Source: Dehalococcoidia bacterium | GTDB taxonomy: Bacteria > Chloroflexota > Dehalococcoidia > Lucifugimonadales > Lucifugimonadaceae | NCBI GenBank assembly: GCA_022819585.1 | Contig: JAJEGY010000009.1 | Span: 62,001 to 126,000, forward strand | Length of the DNA stretch: 64,000 nt | Reading direction: 5' to 3' | Shown: piece by piece, positions 27,226-35,742 of the stretch | Layout: every line of letters begins with the position of its first letter | How positions within the stretch are numbered: the first letter of the stretch is position 1 | Position numbers and translations under genes: made by a program | The notes under the pieces: model-generated | Database searches by the model: none | Seen by the model: only the letters and a program-made list of their open reading frames with translations | What the model was told of the DNA's origin: nothing

Positions 27226-28023
27226 TCATAAAGCCGCGCCACCATCCACTGTAATCATCGAACCCGTAACTCCGCTCGCTTCATCCGACGCCGCAAACAA
27301 AAACGCGTTCGCTAAGTCCTCCGGCATCATCATGCGACCCATCGGGGTACCAGACACTCGTTTTGCGAGGTTTTCTGGATTGTCGATACTCGTCGACTCA
27401 TCGTTGGGGCTGTATTCGTTGTTCCCTCGGATGAACGGCGTATCCACATGCCCCGGCGAGATGATCACCGAGCGGATGTTTTCTTTCGCGTAACTTGCAG
27501 CAGCCGCACGGTTCAGTCCCACCATCCCCATCTTCTGAGCGGCATAACCCGGCGATCCGCGACCCGGCCGTATAGAAGCCAACGATCCGATATTCAGAAT
27601 CGCTCCGCCGCCTGCCTTGCGCATCGACGGCACAACCGCCTTGATCCCCAAAAACGCACCCGTCAGACCCGTCTCCATGATGATGTTCCACATATCCAAC
27701 GACTGGTCATCAAAACTCACTCGGAAATTAGCTCCAGCGTTGTTGCACAAAATACTCACTGGCCCAAACGCATCCTCTGTAGTGCTCACACAATCCGCCC
27801 AAGCATCCTCATCTCGCACATCCAACTCATAAGGGATCGCCTTACCACCATCCTCACCGATCTCGGCAACCACCGCCTCAGCTGCATCCATCCTAAAGTC
27901 GGCCACACACACCGCCGCACCATGCGCGGCAAACAATCGGCACTGCGCACCTCCCATAGCACCACCACCACCGGTGACAATTGCAACTTTCCCCTCAAGT
28001 CGCGGACCGAAATTCGCCGTCAT
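27226..28023 (-). CDS. SDR family oxidoreductase
   Basis: 265 residues from the ATG at 28023 (AGAGGG upstream); the frame is open to 28089 but the SDR domain starts here. Classical short-chain dehydrogenase with TGGGGAMGG (17-25), NNAG (94-97), Ser147, Tyr160 and Lys164 (GYAAQK), and GSMITVDGGAAL at the end. Substrate unknown. Its stop lies 7 bp before the start of the TIGR01777 epimerase. Confidence 0.92.
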   Translation of the reverse strand: MTANFGPRLEGKVAIVTGGGGAMGGAQCRLFAAHGAAVCVADFRMDAAEAVVAEIGEDGGKAIPYELDVRDEDAWADCVSTTEDAFGPVSILCNNAGANFRVSFDDQSLDMWNIIMETGLTGAFLGIKAVVPSMRKAGGGAILNIGSLASIRPGRGSPGYAAQKMGMVGLNRAAAASYAKENIRSVIISPGHVDTPFIRGNNEYSPNDESTSIDNPENLAKRVSGTPMGRMMMPEDLANAFLFAASDEASGVTGSMITVDGGAAL

Positions 28024-28096
28024 TGTGAACCCTCTAGCTGAGACTGTGTGTTCCGCATGAAATCTTACACACAAATCTCTCTCTACCATAGCGTCA

Positions 28097-28900
28097 TCAA
28101 CTGACAGGAGTGATCAAACCCAACAGAGCGCCTTGAGGACCATAAATCCAAGCCATCCGTCCGACTCCCGGCACATCCCAAGGCGGATCCGGCAACTCGC
28201 CGCCATGCTCGATCCCACGTTCCACCGCCGCGTCGACATCATCCACATTGAAATACGTCACCCACATCGGACCACCAGCACGTTCAATCAACTCCGCCGA
28301 CAGACCACTCAACGCTGAGATGCTCGCTACCGGTGCCTCCTCGACCATCACAAGCGAATTGACCGAACCATCTCCCATCTCCATCGGCTCCGTCTTCACC
28401 TTCAAAACACCCCGAAAAAACGCCGCCGTGGCTACAGGATCATTCGTCATCAACTCCGCCCATTGCAACGATCCATGCTCGTGTTGAACGACCGGAGTCG
28501 ATCCATTAGACTGCCAAAGCGCCAACCTCCCTCCACCAGGTTCAACTACCTCAGCGCTTCTACCAGCATCCGCCACATCGAACGGTTCAATCGCAACTTT
28601 TCCACCATAGTCGCTGACACGCCCCTCAACTTCGTCCAAGTCGTCAACCGAAAGATAGACCTTCCATCGCGGTCGCGTCCCTGAAGCCATCTCGCCTGCA
28701 TCCTGCTCCGAAATGCTCGCTGAATACCCAGATGAGTTCTTCGCCCAGACATTACGCCCTCCACCATCGTCTCCCGGCGGCTCCTCTTCGTAGCTCCAAC
28801 CGAACAGATGCCCGTAAAACGCTATCGAAGCATCAATTTCCGGAGAACCCAGCTCTACCCAAAACGGCCTTCCTTGACTGAAATCGGTGTACTGAGGCAT
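28097..28900 (-). CDS. Two-domain VOC protein 1 of six
   Basis: 267 residues, two glyoxalase-fold domains: residues about 1-130 begin with RPFWVELGSPEIDASIAFYGHLFGW and end LALWQSN; residues about 140-267 begin with LQWAELMTNDPVATAAFFRGVL and end GPQGALLGLITPVS. It belongs to the CFP30B-like two-domain group. The first-strand metal His of classical VOC enzymes is missing. It is the most downstream of the tandem array and one of its more divergent members. Confidence 0.9.
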   Translation of the reverse strand: MPQYTDFSQGRPFWVELGSPEIDASIAFYGHLFGWSYEEEPPGDDGGGRNVWAKNSSGYSASISEQDAGEMASGTRPRWKVYLSVDDLDEVEGRVSDYGGKVAIEPFDVADAGRSAEVVEPGGGRLALWQSNGSTPVVQHEHGSLQWAELMTNDPVATAAFFRGVLKVKTEPMEMGDGSVNSLVMVEEAPVASISALSGLSAELIERAGGPMWVTYFNVDDVDAAVERGIEHGGELPDPPWDVPGVGRMAWIYGPQGALLGLITPVS

Positions 28901-28911
28901 GACTAACTCGA

Positions 28912-29718
28912 TTATTCCCTTTGCCGATGCGGCTCGATTGCACAGAAGTCGGCACCTTGTGGATCGCGTAACACGATGAAGCGACCGACCGCGTTGACTA
29001 CCGGAGCCTCGGCCATAGCCTTACCGCCATTGGATTCCACGTAGTCCACCGCCGCATCGAGATCGCTCACCTGAAAGTAGACGAACCACATGGACGGCAC
29101 ACCATCCGCGATCATCTCATCAGGCCACTGAAACATGCCTGCCACCAGTATATCGCCCACAATCCACATCGTGTATTCGTCCAGATCGCCTTGAGGAGCC
29201 GTTACAGTCTCAACTCCGAGCACATCTTCGTAGAAGCCCTTCGATCGTTTGAGATCGGTGCTCACGTGTTCGAGCCAGGTCAACGCGCCCGGCTCCGCGC
29301 GGATAAGGCTGCCTTGAAACTCTTCCGGTTGCCAAAGGGTGGTCTGGCAGCCGCTCGGATCTTCGACCACTGCAACACGCCCAGCGCGATCGACATCGGT
29401 CGCATCGACTACAACGGTGCCGCTGTTCTCCTGAACGCTTTTGACGGCTGCTTCAATGTCATTCACCACAACGTAGACATTCCACGCGGGTTTGGCTACA
29501 GGCCGCAGCTGGTCCGGGCCTAGCTCGTAGATCGTCGCTGTTGCGATGTCGTCGACCATCGCCATCGAATACGTGTCGATGCCCATCTCCCCCATCTCCT
29601 CGTCGATGTAGCTCCAGCCGAACAGCCCCGAGTAGAACTTTTTGGCAGCGTCGAGATCAGACGTTGCGAGATCAACCCAACACGGCGTTCCGTGTTCATA
29701 TCGGTCAAGCAACGGCAT
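28912..29718 (-). CDS. Two-domain VOC protein 2 of six
   Basis: 268 residues with two VOC domains. The opening GTPCWVDLATSDLDAAKKFYSGLFGW closely resembles members 3 and 4. Domain 2 starts LTWLEHVSTDLKRSKGFYEDVLG and ends RDPQGADFCAIEPHRQ. It is 19 bp after member 3 and 11 bp before member 1, so it is clearly co-transcribed. No substrate is known for this group; in actinobacteria similar proteins are annotated only by fold. Confidence 0.9.
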   Translation of the reverse strand: MPLLDRYEHGTPCWVDLATSDLDAAKKFYSGLFGWSYIDEEMGEMGIDTYSMAMVDDIATATIYELGPDQLRPVAKPAWNVYVVVNDIEAAVKSVQENSGTVVVDATDVDRAGRVAVVEDPSGCQTTLWQPEEFQGSLIRAEPGALTWLEHVSTDLKRSKGFYEDVLGVETVTAPQGDLDEYTMWIVGDILVAGMFQWPDEMIADGVPSMWFVYFQVSDLDAAVDYVESNGGKAMAEAPVVNAVGRFIVLRDPQGADFCAIEPHRQRE

Positions 29719-29737
29719 CAGGTGGCCCGATTTCGAA

Positions 29738-30535
29738 TCAACCAGCCGGGGCTTGCTGAATCCCGAACACCGCGCCTTGCGGATCTTGCACTACCGCGAA
29801 CGTGCCAACCATGGGCAACACCTCAGGACCGAACATCACCTGAGCACCCATCGACTTCGCATTCTCTACTACCGCGTCGGCGTCATCGACGTTGAAGTAG
29901 ACCTCCCAGTGCGGAGGGACGCCCATCTCGACTAGGTGAGGCGGTGAAACCATGATTCCGGCTGCTGGCATTCCGTCCACCGTCAACATGTGATAGTCCC
30001 CGCCTTCGGGCGTCGGCATCGTCTCTTTGTCGACATCTATCCCGAGCAGTTCGGAGTAAAACTTCTCCGAGCCTTCTTGATCCGATGTCAGCAACTCCGC
30101 CCAGGTCAACGCTCCATGTTCATCTCGCACCTCGGCACCGATGTTTTCTTTGGCCTGCCAGAACGAGATAAACGCACCATACGGGTCTTGCGCTACCAGC
30201 ATCCGTCCAGAATCGTCCTCATCCAACTCATCAACCATCACCGTTCCACCAAGATCAGACACTTTGGAAGCGATCGCATCAATGTCATCAACCGCCAAGT
30301 AAACGTTCCAGTGTGGCGGGACCCCAGCCTCAGCCTCTTGAGACACCTGCGTGAAGATCGCTCCTGCATCTGAGCCGTCGATCCGCGCTATGGAGTAGAC
30401 CTGACCCTCGCCCATGGGGATGTCCTGATATTCCCAACCGAATATCTGCGAGTAAAACTCCTTTGCCGCGTCCTGATCCGTCGTCGACAGATCGACCCAA
30501 CACGGCATCCCCTGCTTGTAACTCTCAACTTTCAT
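29738..30535 (-). CDS. Two-domain VOC protein 3 of six
   Basis: 265 residues. It begins KVESYKQGMPCWVDLSTTDQDAAKEFYSQIFGW, and domain 2 begins LTWAELLTSDQEGSEKFYSELLGID. It is visibly the closest relative of member 4, sharing most of the N-terminal 40 residues and the IGAEVRDEHGALTW linker, so the two arose by a fairly recent duplication. It lies 24 bp after member 4. Confidence 0.9.
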   Translation of the reverse strand: MKVESYKQGMPCWVDLSTTDQDAAKEFYSQIFGWEYQDIPMGEGQVYSIARIDGSDAGAIFTQVSQEAEAGVPPHWNVYLAVDDIDAIASKVSDLGGTVMVDELDEDDSGRMLVAQDPYGAFISFWQAKENIGAEVRDEHGALTWAELLTSDQEGSEKFYSELLGIDVDKETMPTPEGGDYHMLTVDGMPAAGIMVSPPHLVEMGVPPHWEVYFNVDDADAVVENAKSMGAQVMFGPEVLPMVGTFAVVQDPQGAVFGIQQAPAG

Positions 30536-30559
30536 GGCGAGTTTCCTTTCGCTGTTTCA

Positions 30560-31360
30560 CTACCCGGCTGGCGGAGACTGCACTCCGAACTGCGCGCCTT
30601 GCGGGTCCTGCATGCAGCCAATCGTTCCCATCGGTCCCAAATCCGCCGGCCCCATGAAGACCTGCCCACCATTCGCCGTGGTCTTGTCGCAGACTGCCTG
30701 CGCGTCATCGACTCGGAAGTAGACCTCCCAGTGAGACGGGACGCCCATGTCGACTAGCTGCTGCGGCATGTTCATGATGCTCGCCACGGGTTGGCCATTG
30801 ACAAGCAACTGATGAACAGTTCCATCGTCCGGCGACGACATTGCGTCTCTTGCAACCTCGATATCAAGCAACTCCGAGTAGAAGTTGGCAGTCGCATCTT
30901 TGTCAGTGGTCAGCACCAGAGTCCAAGTCAGCGCTCCATGCTCGTCACGGACTTCTGCTCCGATGTGTTGCTTCGGCTGCCAAAACATGACTACAGCGCC
31001 AACCGAATCCTGTGCGACGATCATGCGCCCGGCATCGAACACGTCCATCGGAGCCATGAGCACATTACCGCCCAACGAAGGCACTCGTTCAGCAACTGCG
31101 TCCACATCATCTACTGTGATGTAAACGTTCCAATGAGGCGGTACACCCTGCTGAGCCTCTTCTGGCTGCTGAGGAGCGATGGCCCCTGCAGGAGAATCAT
31201 CGATTTGGGCCATGGAATAGATCATCCCGTTACCCGCATCGTTGTCTTCGTACTTCCACCCGAACAGCGTGGCGTAAAAATCCTTTGCCGCTGATTGGTT
31301 GGAGGTGGATAGGTCGACCCACGACGGTGTCCCCTGAGCGTAACTTTCAACTTTCGGCAT
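30560..31360 (-). CDS. Two-domain VOC protein 4 of six
   Basis: 266 residues, opening KVESYAQGTPSWVDLSTSNQSAAKDFYATLFGW, with the linker HIGAEVRDEHGALTW shared with member 3 and the end MQDPQGAQFGVQSPPAG. It heads the tightly packed 4-3-2-1 group. Upstream lie a perfect 10-bp inverted repeat and short tandem repeats (31400-31452) that could hold its control region. Confidence 0.9.
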   Translation of the reverse strand: MPKVESYAQGTPSWVDLSTSNQSAAKDFYATLFGWKYEDNDAGNGMIYSMAQIDDSPAGAIAPQQPEEAQQGVPPHWNVYITVDDVDAVAERVPSLGGNVLMAPMDVFDAGRMIVAQDSVGAVVMFWQPKQHIGAEVRDEHGALTWTLVLTTDKDATANFYSELLDIEVARDAMSSPDDGTVHQLLVNGQPVASIMNMPQQLVDMGVPSHWEVYFRVDDAQAVCDKTTANGGQVFMGPADLGPMGTIGCMQDPQGAQFGVQSPPAG

Positions 31361-31399
31361 GTGTTTTTGGCCTTTCTCGCCTTAGTGTTTTTTCGCTTT

Positions 31400-31429
31400 G
31401 GATGCGTCGAAATGAGCTGCGACGCATCC
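31400..31429. repeat. Perfect 10-bp inverted repeat upstream of VOC protein 4
   Basis: GGATGCGTCG (31400-31409) and CGACGCATCC (31420-31429) are exact reverse complements around a 10-nt spacer, 40 bp upstream of the VOC4 start. No T-run follows on either strand, so it is not a standard terminator. Either an operator for a dimeric regulator or an RNA hairpin separating VOC5 from the VOC4-1 group would fit. Confidence 0.65.
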
Positions 31430-31452
31430 TATCGCCCTATCGCCCTATCGCC
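31428..31452. repeat. Three 8-bp tandem repeats
   Basis: The unit CCTATCGC occurs three times in a row right after the inverted repeat, just downstream of the VOC5 stop. It is a short microsatellite-like run with no known role. Confidence 0.6.
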
Positions 31453-31461
31453 AGATTGTGA

Positions 31462-32295
31462 TTACTCCATCGGTCGCAACGACATGATGCTAAACGTCGC
31501 ACCTTGAGGATCGTCAATAACCGAGAACTTCCCCGGCGGTATCTCAGTCGGCGGAACACAAACAACCCCGCCAAGCTCGGCCGCCTTGGCCGCCGATGCA
31601 TCGCAGTCCTCGACCCGGAAATACGTCATGAAGTGCGACGGCATATCGCCCCAACTCTCATCCATATCCATCATCCCGCCACGATCCGGCTCCAAACCCG
31701 GCACCTTCAACCAGTGATACTCATACTCGATATCACCCTCTGCATCCTCAAAATCAGTCGGCGGTCGAGTCAAGTCCACACGCTGATACCTAGACCCAAA
31801 CACATGCCCGATAAACTCATTCAACCCCTTCACATCACTAGTGTAGTACTCCACCCAACAAACACCGCCAGTCTCCCAAAACGCCTCATTCTCAAGACCC
31901 TTATCCCCGCTCCAGACCACAAACGGCGCACCCTCCGGCGTCAACAACAACGACTTCTTTCCCCCACTCGCAGGATCATCACAAGCAGGCATAATCACCT
32001 TCCCGCCCTTCGCAACTGCACGGTTCATCGCCGCCTCAGCATCATCCACCCAAAACGCGTTCACCCAGTTCAGCGGTCCATCCGGCAAAGGCATCCCCTC
32101 TTGATACGTGTAGACACCACCCACCGTCTTCCCTCCAACCGTCGCCACCGAATAGACGCCCTCCGAACTCGACATTAAATCCTCCCACTCCCAACCAAGC
32201 AACCCCGAATAAAACGCCCTGGTCGCATCCACATCTCTCGACGCCAAATCCCACCACACCGGCGTCCCCTGCACATGCACAGATGAACTACCCAA
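31462..32295 (-). CDS. Two-domain VOC protein 5 of six
   Basis: About 277 residues from a TTG at 32295, chosen because AGGAG lies 6 nt upstream; another TTG sits at 32301. Domain 1 begins GTPVWWDLASRDVDATRAFYSGLLGW; domain 2 begins VCWVEYYTSDVKGLNEFIGHVFG and has a longer insert (LKVPGLEPDRGGMMDMD). It is separated from member 4 by 101 bp holding an inverted repeat, and from member 6 by about 130 bp, so it may have its own promoter. Confidence 0.88.
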   Translation of the reverse strand: MGSSSVHVQGTPVWWDLASRDVDATRAFYSGLLGWEWEDLMSSSEGVYSVATVGGKTVGGVYTYQEGMPLPDGPLNWVNAFWVDDAEAAMNRAVAKGGKVIMPACDDPASGGKKSLLLTPEGAPFVVWSGDKGLENEAFWETGGVCWVEYYTSDVKGLNEFIGHVFGSRYQRVDLTRPPTDFEDAEGDIEYEYHWLKVPGLEPDRGGMMDMDESWGDMPSHFMTYFRVEDCDASAAKAAELGGVVCVPPTEIPPGKFSVIDDPQGATFSIMSLRPME

Positions 32296-32427
32296 TATCA
32301 ACTCCTGACTTGCTGATAGGTCAAGCGAAAATCACTCTCGACCAGTTTCCAACGGTAACTGTCAAACGAAATTATCTAATGTCGAACCGTGATACACCAA
32401 CTCAACAACCCCGAAAATCCAACGCAC

Positions 32428-33222
32428 TTACCAACCCGCAGGCTGCCATAAGTTGAACCGCACTCCTTGAGGATCGGTGAGCGACGCCAGTGACCCCGGC
32501 GGGACATCCATCACCGGAAACACTACCTTGGCTCCAAGCGATTCGGCCTTTGCCACCGATGCGCGCACATCTTCAACCATGAAATACGTCGCCCATCGCG
32601 CCGTAGATTCCCCCTCCATCAACTCGAAAAACGCACATGACATCTGCTCACCGCCGATGGAAAGCATCGTCACCGTGTAGTCCGATCCAGCGTCATCATC
32701 CATCGAAATCGTTACCGTGTCGAAACCTGCGCCGAAAGTCTCAGAATAGAACCGCTTTGCGGCCTCAAGGTCGCCGCTGTGATACTCGATCCAACACACC
32801 GAACCAGTCTCCGCAAACACGTCGGCACCGTGCCCCATCAAGCTCTGCCACAGACCGAACACCGCACCCTCCGGCGTCGCCACCCTAGCCGTCACACCCC
32901 ATCCGTCGGCATTGTGCGGCGCGGAAAGCACGCTACCCCCGTTCGCCTCAATGCGCTTGGCGACGTACTCTGCATCCTCGACATAAACGCTGTTGATCCA
33001 CACACCCGCAATCCCATTGGCATCATCATCCGCAGACATCCCCGCGATATTCGCATCACCCTTAATCGCCATGTGATACGTGTTGCCACCAGACATCGGA
33101 ACATCAGCCCACTCCCAGCCAAAGAGGCCGGTATAGAACTCTTTAGCGCCATCCGGATCAGGAGTGACCAGATCGAACCAGATCGGGTTGCCTTGCAGTT
33201 GGGACATTCTGGGGTTGGACAT
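32428..33222 (-). CDS. Two-domain VOC protein 6 of six
   Basis: 264 residues. It begins QGNPIWFDLVTPDPDGAKEFYTGLFGW; domain 2 begins VCWIEYHSGDLEAAKRFYSETFGA and ends LTDPQGVRFNLWQPAGW. It is the most upstream member of the array. The start could be either of two ATGs five codons apart (33222 or 33207). Confidence 0.9.
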   Translation of the reverse strand: MSNPRMSQLQGNPIWFDLVTPDPDGAKEFYTGLFGWEWADVPMSGGNTYHMAIKGDANIAGMSADDDANGIAGVWINSVYVEDAEYVAKRIEANGGSVLSAPHNADGWGVTARVATPEGAVFGLWQSLMGHGADVFAETGSVCWIEYHSGDLEAAKRFYSETFGAGFDTVTISMDDDAGSDYTVTMLSIGGEQMSCAFFELMEGESTARWATYFMVEDVRASVAKAESLGAKVVFPVMDVPPGSLASLTDPQGVRFNLWQPAGW

Positions 33223-33309
33223 GGTGTTAGGGGAGTTGAACTAGATACTTTTGCATCATTGACGCGATTTTAGCGCCTCGGGTTGCCACATATCCGATGC
33301 GCAGTTTGT

Positions 33310-33888
33310 TCACCAGTTAACCGGTTTTGTGACCCACCTACCGGAAGCATCTTGGATTCGAGGTGGGAGTTGGCTGGCGATCAGGTGTTTTGTTTCGATC
33401 TCAATAACGTCGGTCGCCACGGCTTCAAGGTCATTATGGGTAGTTTGACCCAAAACTGGATTAACAACCGTCACTCGTAGACCCAATTCATCACTGATCC
33501 TTCGAACAGGACTGACAAGATCGGTATCGTTCGATATCAGCACTGCATGCGTACATCGATTCAAGAACGCGTCAAAGACCATTTCCGTAGCGATGTTTAC
33601 ATCGGTCTGCTTCTCTTCCCAAGACTTGCCGCGTTTTTTGTGCGTACCGTAGACAACTGTGACATTAGGCAAAGCCGACAACGCACGTAAATATATGTCT
33701 TGACGTTGACGCTGTCCGCCGTCGCCGCGTTTCGTCCTCATTTTCGCCGTGAAATAACATATGTCCCCAACGTCATCTCCCTGGAACAACTCCTGTGCAA
33801 GGCACCGAATATCAAGCCATTTGTATTCGGATCCTTCTAACGCCCCGTAATACAGATTGAGCCCATCTATGTAAACCTTCATCGACAT
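33310..33888 (-). CDS. NYN domain (LabA-like PIN) protein
   Basis: 192 residues, putative metal-dependent RNase. MKVYIDGLNLYYG holds the first Asp; KQTDVNIATEMV and ISNDTDLVSPVRRI supply further acidic residues. Some relatives are part of phage defence or toxin systems, others act in RNA turnover. It lies alone between the VOC array and the DinB operon, isolated from the latter by a terminator, so no function can be read from context. Confidence 0.9.
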   Translation of the reverse strand: MSMKVYIDGLNLYYGALEGSEYKWLDIRCLAQELFQGDDVGDICYFTAKMRTKRGDGGQRQRQDIYLRALSALPNVTVVYGTHKKRGKSWEEKQTDVNIATEMVFDAFLNRCTHAVLISNDTDLVSPVRRISDELGLRVTVVNPVLGQTTHNDLEAVATDVIEIETKHLIASQLPPRIQDASGRWVTKPVNW

Positions 33889-33908
33889 TCGCTATCACCA
33901 CAAAAAGC

Positions 33909-33930
33909 GACCGCCGCTTTCGCGGCGGTC
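33909..33930 (-). terminator. Rho-independent terminator after the DinB operon
   Basis: GACCGCCGC TTTC GCGGCGGTC is a perfect 9-bp stem with a 4-nt loop. On the minus strand it is followed by GCTTTTTG, so it stops transcription coming from the DinB genes (last stop at 33966) before the NYN gene at 33888. Confidence 0.85.
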
Positions 33931-33965
33931 TTAACCCCATCACCGAAGATCAGGGGGCGTTAGCT

Positions 33966-34523
33966 TCATTTTATCACAATTACTTCACTCTTGTGTTGCC
34001 CATCCAACCCCCTCATCATCCCCCGCAGATACTCGATCTGACCAAGATGCTCCGCCTCCTCACATAGCAAATGCCCAAGCACCCACGCATACGTCAACGG
34101 CGGGTCCCCCGTATCTTCAACTCCCTTCGACAGATCCTCCTCTCGCATCTCATTCGAAAAATACTCCCGCGTCCCGTGCCTGACCGCCTCGTAATACTCC
34201 ACCACCATCGCCACATCAAACGCTGGCATCGCAAGTATCTCTTCACGCGTCTGCCCGCCATGCTCCGCAACCTCCGCACCTTGCGGCAGCCGTGCCGCCC
34301 ATCCATCCTGCTCCCAAATCATCTCTGACCGACGCAACCCGATATTCACCCATCCATCCTCAACCTGTGCCATGTGCATCACCATCCAATCGATCGTGTT
34401 CGACTCCAACGTTGGACGCCAATGCAATTCATCCTCACTCAACCCATCTAACGCCCTCTTCAGCTTCTCAAAAGCCTCATTCAACCCCGAATCTATCGCA
34501 ACCAAGAACGGTTTCATTACCAT
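33966..34523 (-). CDS. DinB-like protein 1 of four
   Basis: 185 residues from the ATG at 34523, which overlaps the stop of the upstream DinB gene (TAATG); another ATG is at 34517. The open frame to 34613 is not part of it. Four-helix DinB fold: KPFLVAIDSGLNEAFEKL, WMVMHMAQVED (first metal His) and HLLCEEAEHLGQIEYLRGMMRGL. In the last motif the usual His-x3-His is Glu-x3-His. Most DinB-family proteins are thiol-dependent transferases or of unknown role. Confidence 0.9.
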   Translation of the reverse strand: MVMKPFLVAIDSGLNEAFEKLKRALDGLSEDELHWRPTLESNTIDWMVMHMAQVEDGWVNIGLRRSEMIWEQDGWAARLPQGAEVAEHGGQTREEILAMPAFDVAMVVEYYEAVRHGTREYFSNEMREEDLSKGVEDTGDPPLTYAWVLGHLLCEEAEHLGQIEYLRGMMRGLDGQHKSEVIVIK

Positions 34524-35044
34524 TACTTGTCCAACCCCCTCATCATCCCTCGCAGATACTCGATCTGTCCTAGATGCTCCGCCTCCTCGCATAGCAGGTG
34601 TCCCAAAATCCACGCGTAGCTGACCGGGTCATACCGAGGATGCGTAATCTCTTTCTTGAGGTCTTCCTCCTGCATCTCGTTCGCGAAGTAGCTCCGCGTG
34701 CCTTCTCGAACCGCAGAGTAATACTCCATCACCTTCGGCACGTCAAAAGCAGGCATTGCACGTATCGCCTCGCCGGTCAGTCCGAATCCGTTGCTCGGCT
34801 CCTCCACTCCTGTCTGTTCCGCCCAGCCGTCACGGTCCCAAATCGACTCCGACTCCCGCATCCGCACATTCACCCAGTTGTCCTCCACCCGCGCCATGTG
34901 CCACACCATCCAGTCGATCGTGTTCGATTCCAGAGCGGGACGCCAGTGCAGCTCATCTTCACTCAACCCGTCCAACGCCCTCTTCAACTTCTCAAAGGCC
35001 TCATTCAGACCAGAATCTATCGCTATCAGGAAAGGTCTCATCAT
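34523..35044 (-). CDS. DinB-like protein 2 of four
   Basis: 173 residues, highly similar along its length to proteins 1 and 3 (FLIAIDSGLNEAFEKLKRALDG, WMVWHMARVED, LLCEEAEHLGQ). Its start overlaps the stop of protein 3 by ATGA, and its stop overlaps the start of protein 1. This is the middle gene of a three-gene translationally coupled array. Confidence 0.92.
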   Translation of the reverse strand: MMRPFLIAIDSGLNEAFEKLKRALDGLSEDELHWRPALESNTIDWMVWHMARVEDNWVNVRMRESESIWDRDGWAEQTGVEEPSNGFGLTGEAIRAMPAFDVPKVMEYYSAVREGTRSYFANEMQEEDLKKEITHPRYDPVSYAWILGHLLCEEAEHLGQIEYLRGMMRGLDK

Positions 35045-35559
35045 TTGTTCAGTCCTCTCATCATGCCTCGGAGGTACTCGATCTGCCCGAGATGTTCAGC
35101 CTCTTCGCACAGTAGGCGACCCAAGATTTGAGCGCCGGTCCAACCTCGAAAGTTGGTATGCTCGATGGTTCGTGACAGGTCGGATTCGCTCATGCCATCT
35201 TCGAAGTAATCCGCTGTTGATTGTCGCACGGAACGGTAGTATTCCAATACCTTTGGCACGTCGATCCTGCCCATCTCGCCGATCTCACGCATCGTCATCC
35301 CCGCACCGGCGCCTGCGTATGTGATCGCCAGACGCCCACTCCAGTTGTCGCGCTCCCAGATGGCTCCGTGATTTTGAAGCACGACATTGATCAGATTGTC
35401 CTCCACCCGCGCCATGTGCCACACCATCCAATCGATGCTGTTCGACTGCAAAGTTGGACGCCAATTCAACTCATCCTCACTCAACCCGTCCAACGCCCTC
35501 TCCAACTTCTCAAAGGCCTCCTGCAACCCTGAATCGATCGCAACCAAAAACGGTTTCAT
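35041..35559 (-). CDS. DinB-like protein 3 of four
   Basis: 172 residues from the ATG at 35559. The frame is open to 35763 but would run into the IS element, and only from MKPFLVAIDSG does it resemble the family. It has the same motifs as its two neighbours, with QILGRLLCEEAEHLGQ replacing the first His of the last helix by Arg. It is the first gene of the operon; its upstream region is cut by the IS insertion 118 bp away. Confidence 0.9.
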   Translation of the reverse strand: MKPFLVAIDSGLQEAFEKLERALDGLSEDELNWRPTLQSNSIDWMVWHMARVEDNLINVVLQNHGAIWERDNWSGRLAITYAGAGAGMTMREIGEMGRIDVPKVLEYYRSVRQSTADYFEDGMSESDLSRTIEHTNFRGWTGAQILGRLLCEEAEHLGQIEYLRGMMRGLNK

Positions 35560-35668
35560 GCCAATTCCTTCACCTGTTGATCGGCTACATGACAGGCAAT
35601 CCAGTCTATCAACACTCAAAAGTGCTATTAATAGGCGTGTTTGTATGGCCACTTGTGGGTGGCTGTGT

Positions 35669-35676
35669 TTTTTTGG
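35669..35676 (+). repeat. Left target-site duplication of the IS element
   Basis: TTTTTTTG directly abuts the left inverted repeat and is identical to 38059-38066. Eight-bp duplications are usual for the IS1595 family. It is preceded by a short hairpin, GCCAC/GTGGC at 35649-35664. Confidence 0.9.
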
Positions 35677-35702
35677 GGAACTATATGGAATGCTACGCGA
35701 TT
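35677..35702 (+). repeat. Left terminal inverted repeat
   Basis: Begins GGGAACTATATGGAATGCTA and runs 26 bp. It differs from the right repeat at one position (T versus C at base 11). Confidence 0.92.
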
Positions 35703-35706
35703 GGGT

Positions 35707-35735
35707 TGACAAACGCGGATGTGCGTAGTAAACTG
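35707..35735 (+). promoter_or_regulatory. Transposase promoter
   Basis: TTGACA (35707-35712), 17 bp, TAAACT (35730-35735), 7 nt before the transposase ATG. It lies inside the left end of the element, so the -10 almost touches the start codon and the message may be near-leaderless, which would limit transposase synthesis. Confidence 0.6.
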
Positions 35736-35742
35736 AATAATT

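Noticed and set aside
31428-31452. Short CRISPR-like array
   Set aside because: Units are 8 bp with no spacers; no cas gene is present anywhere in the window.
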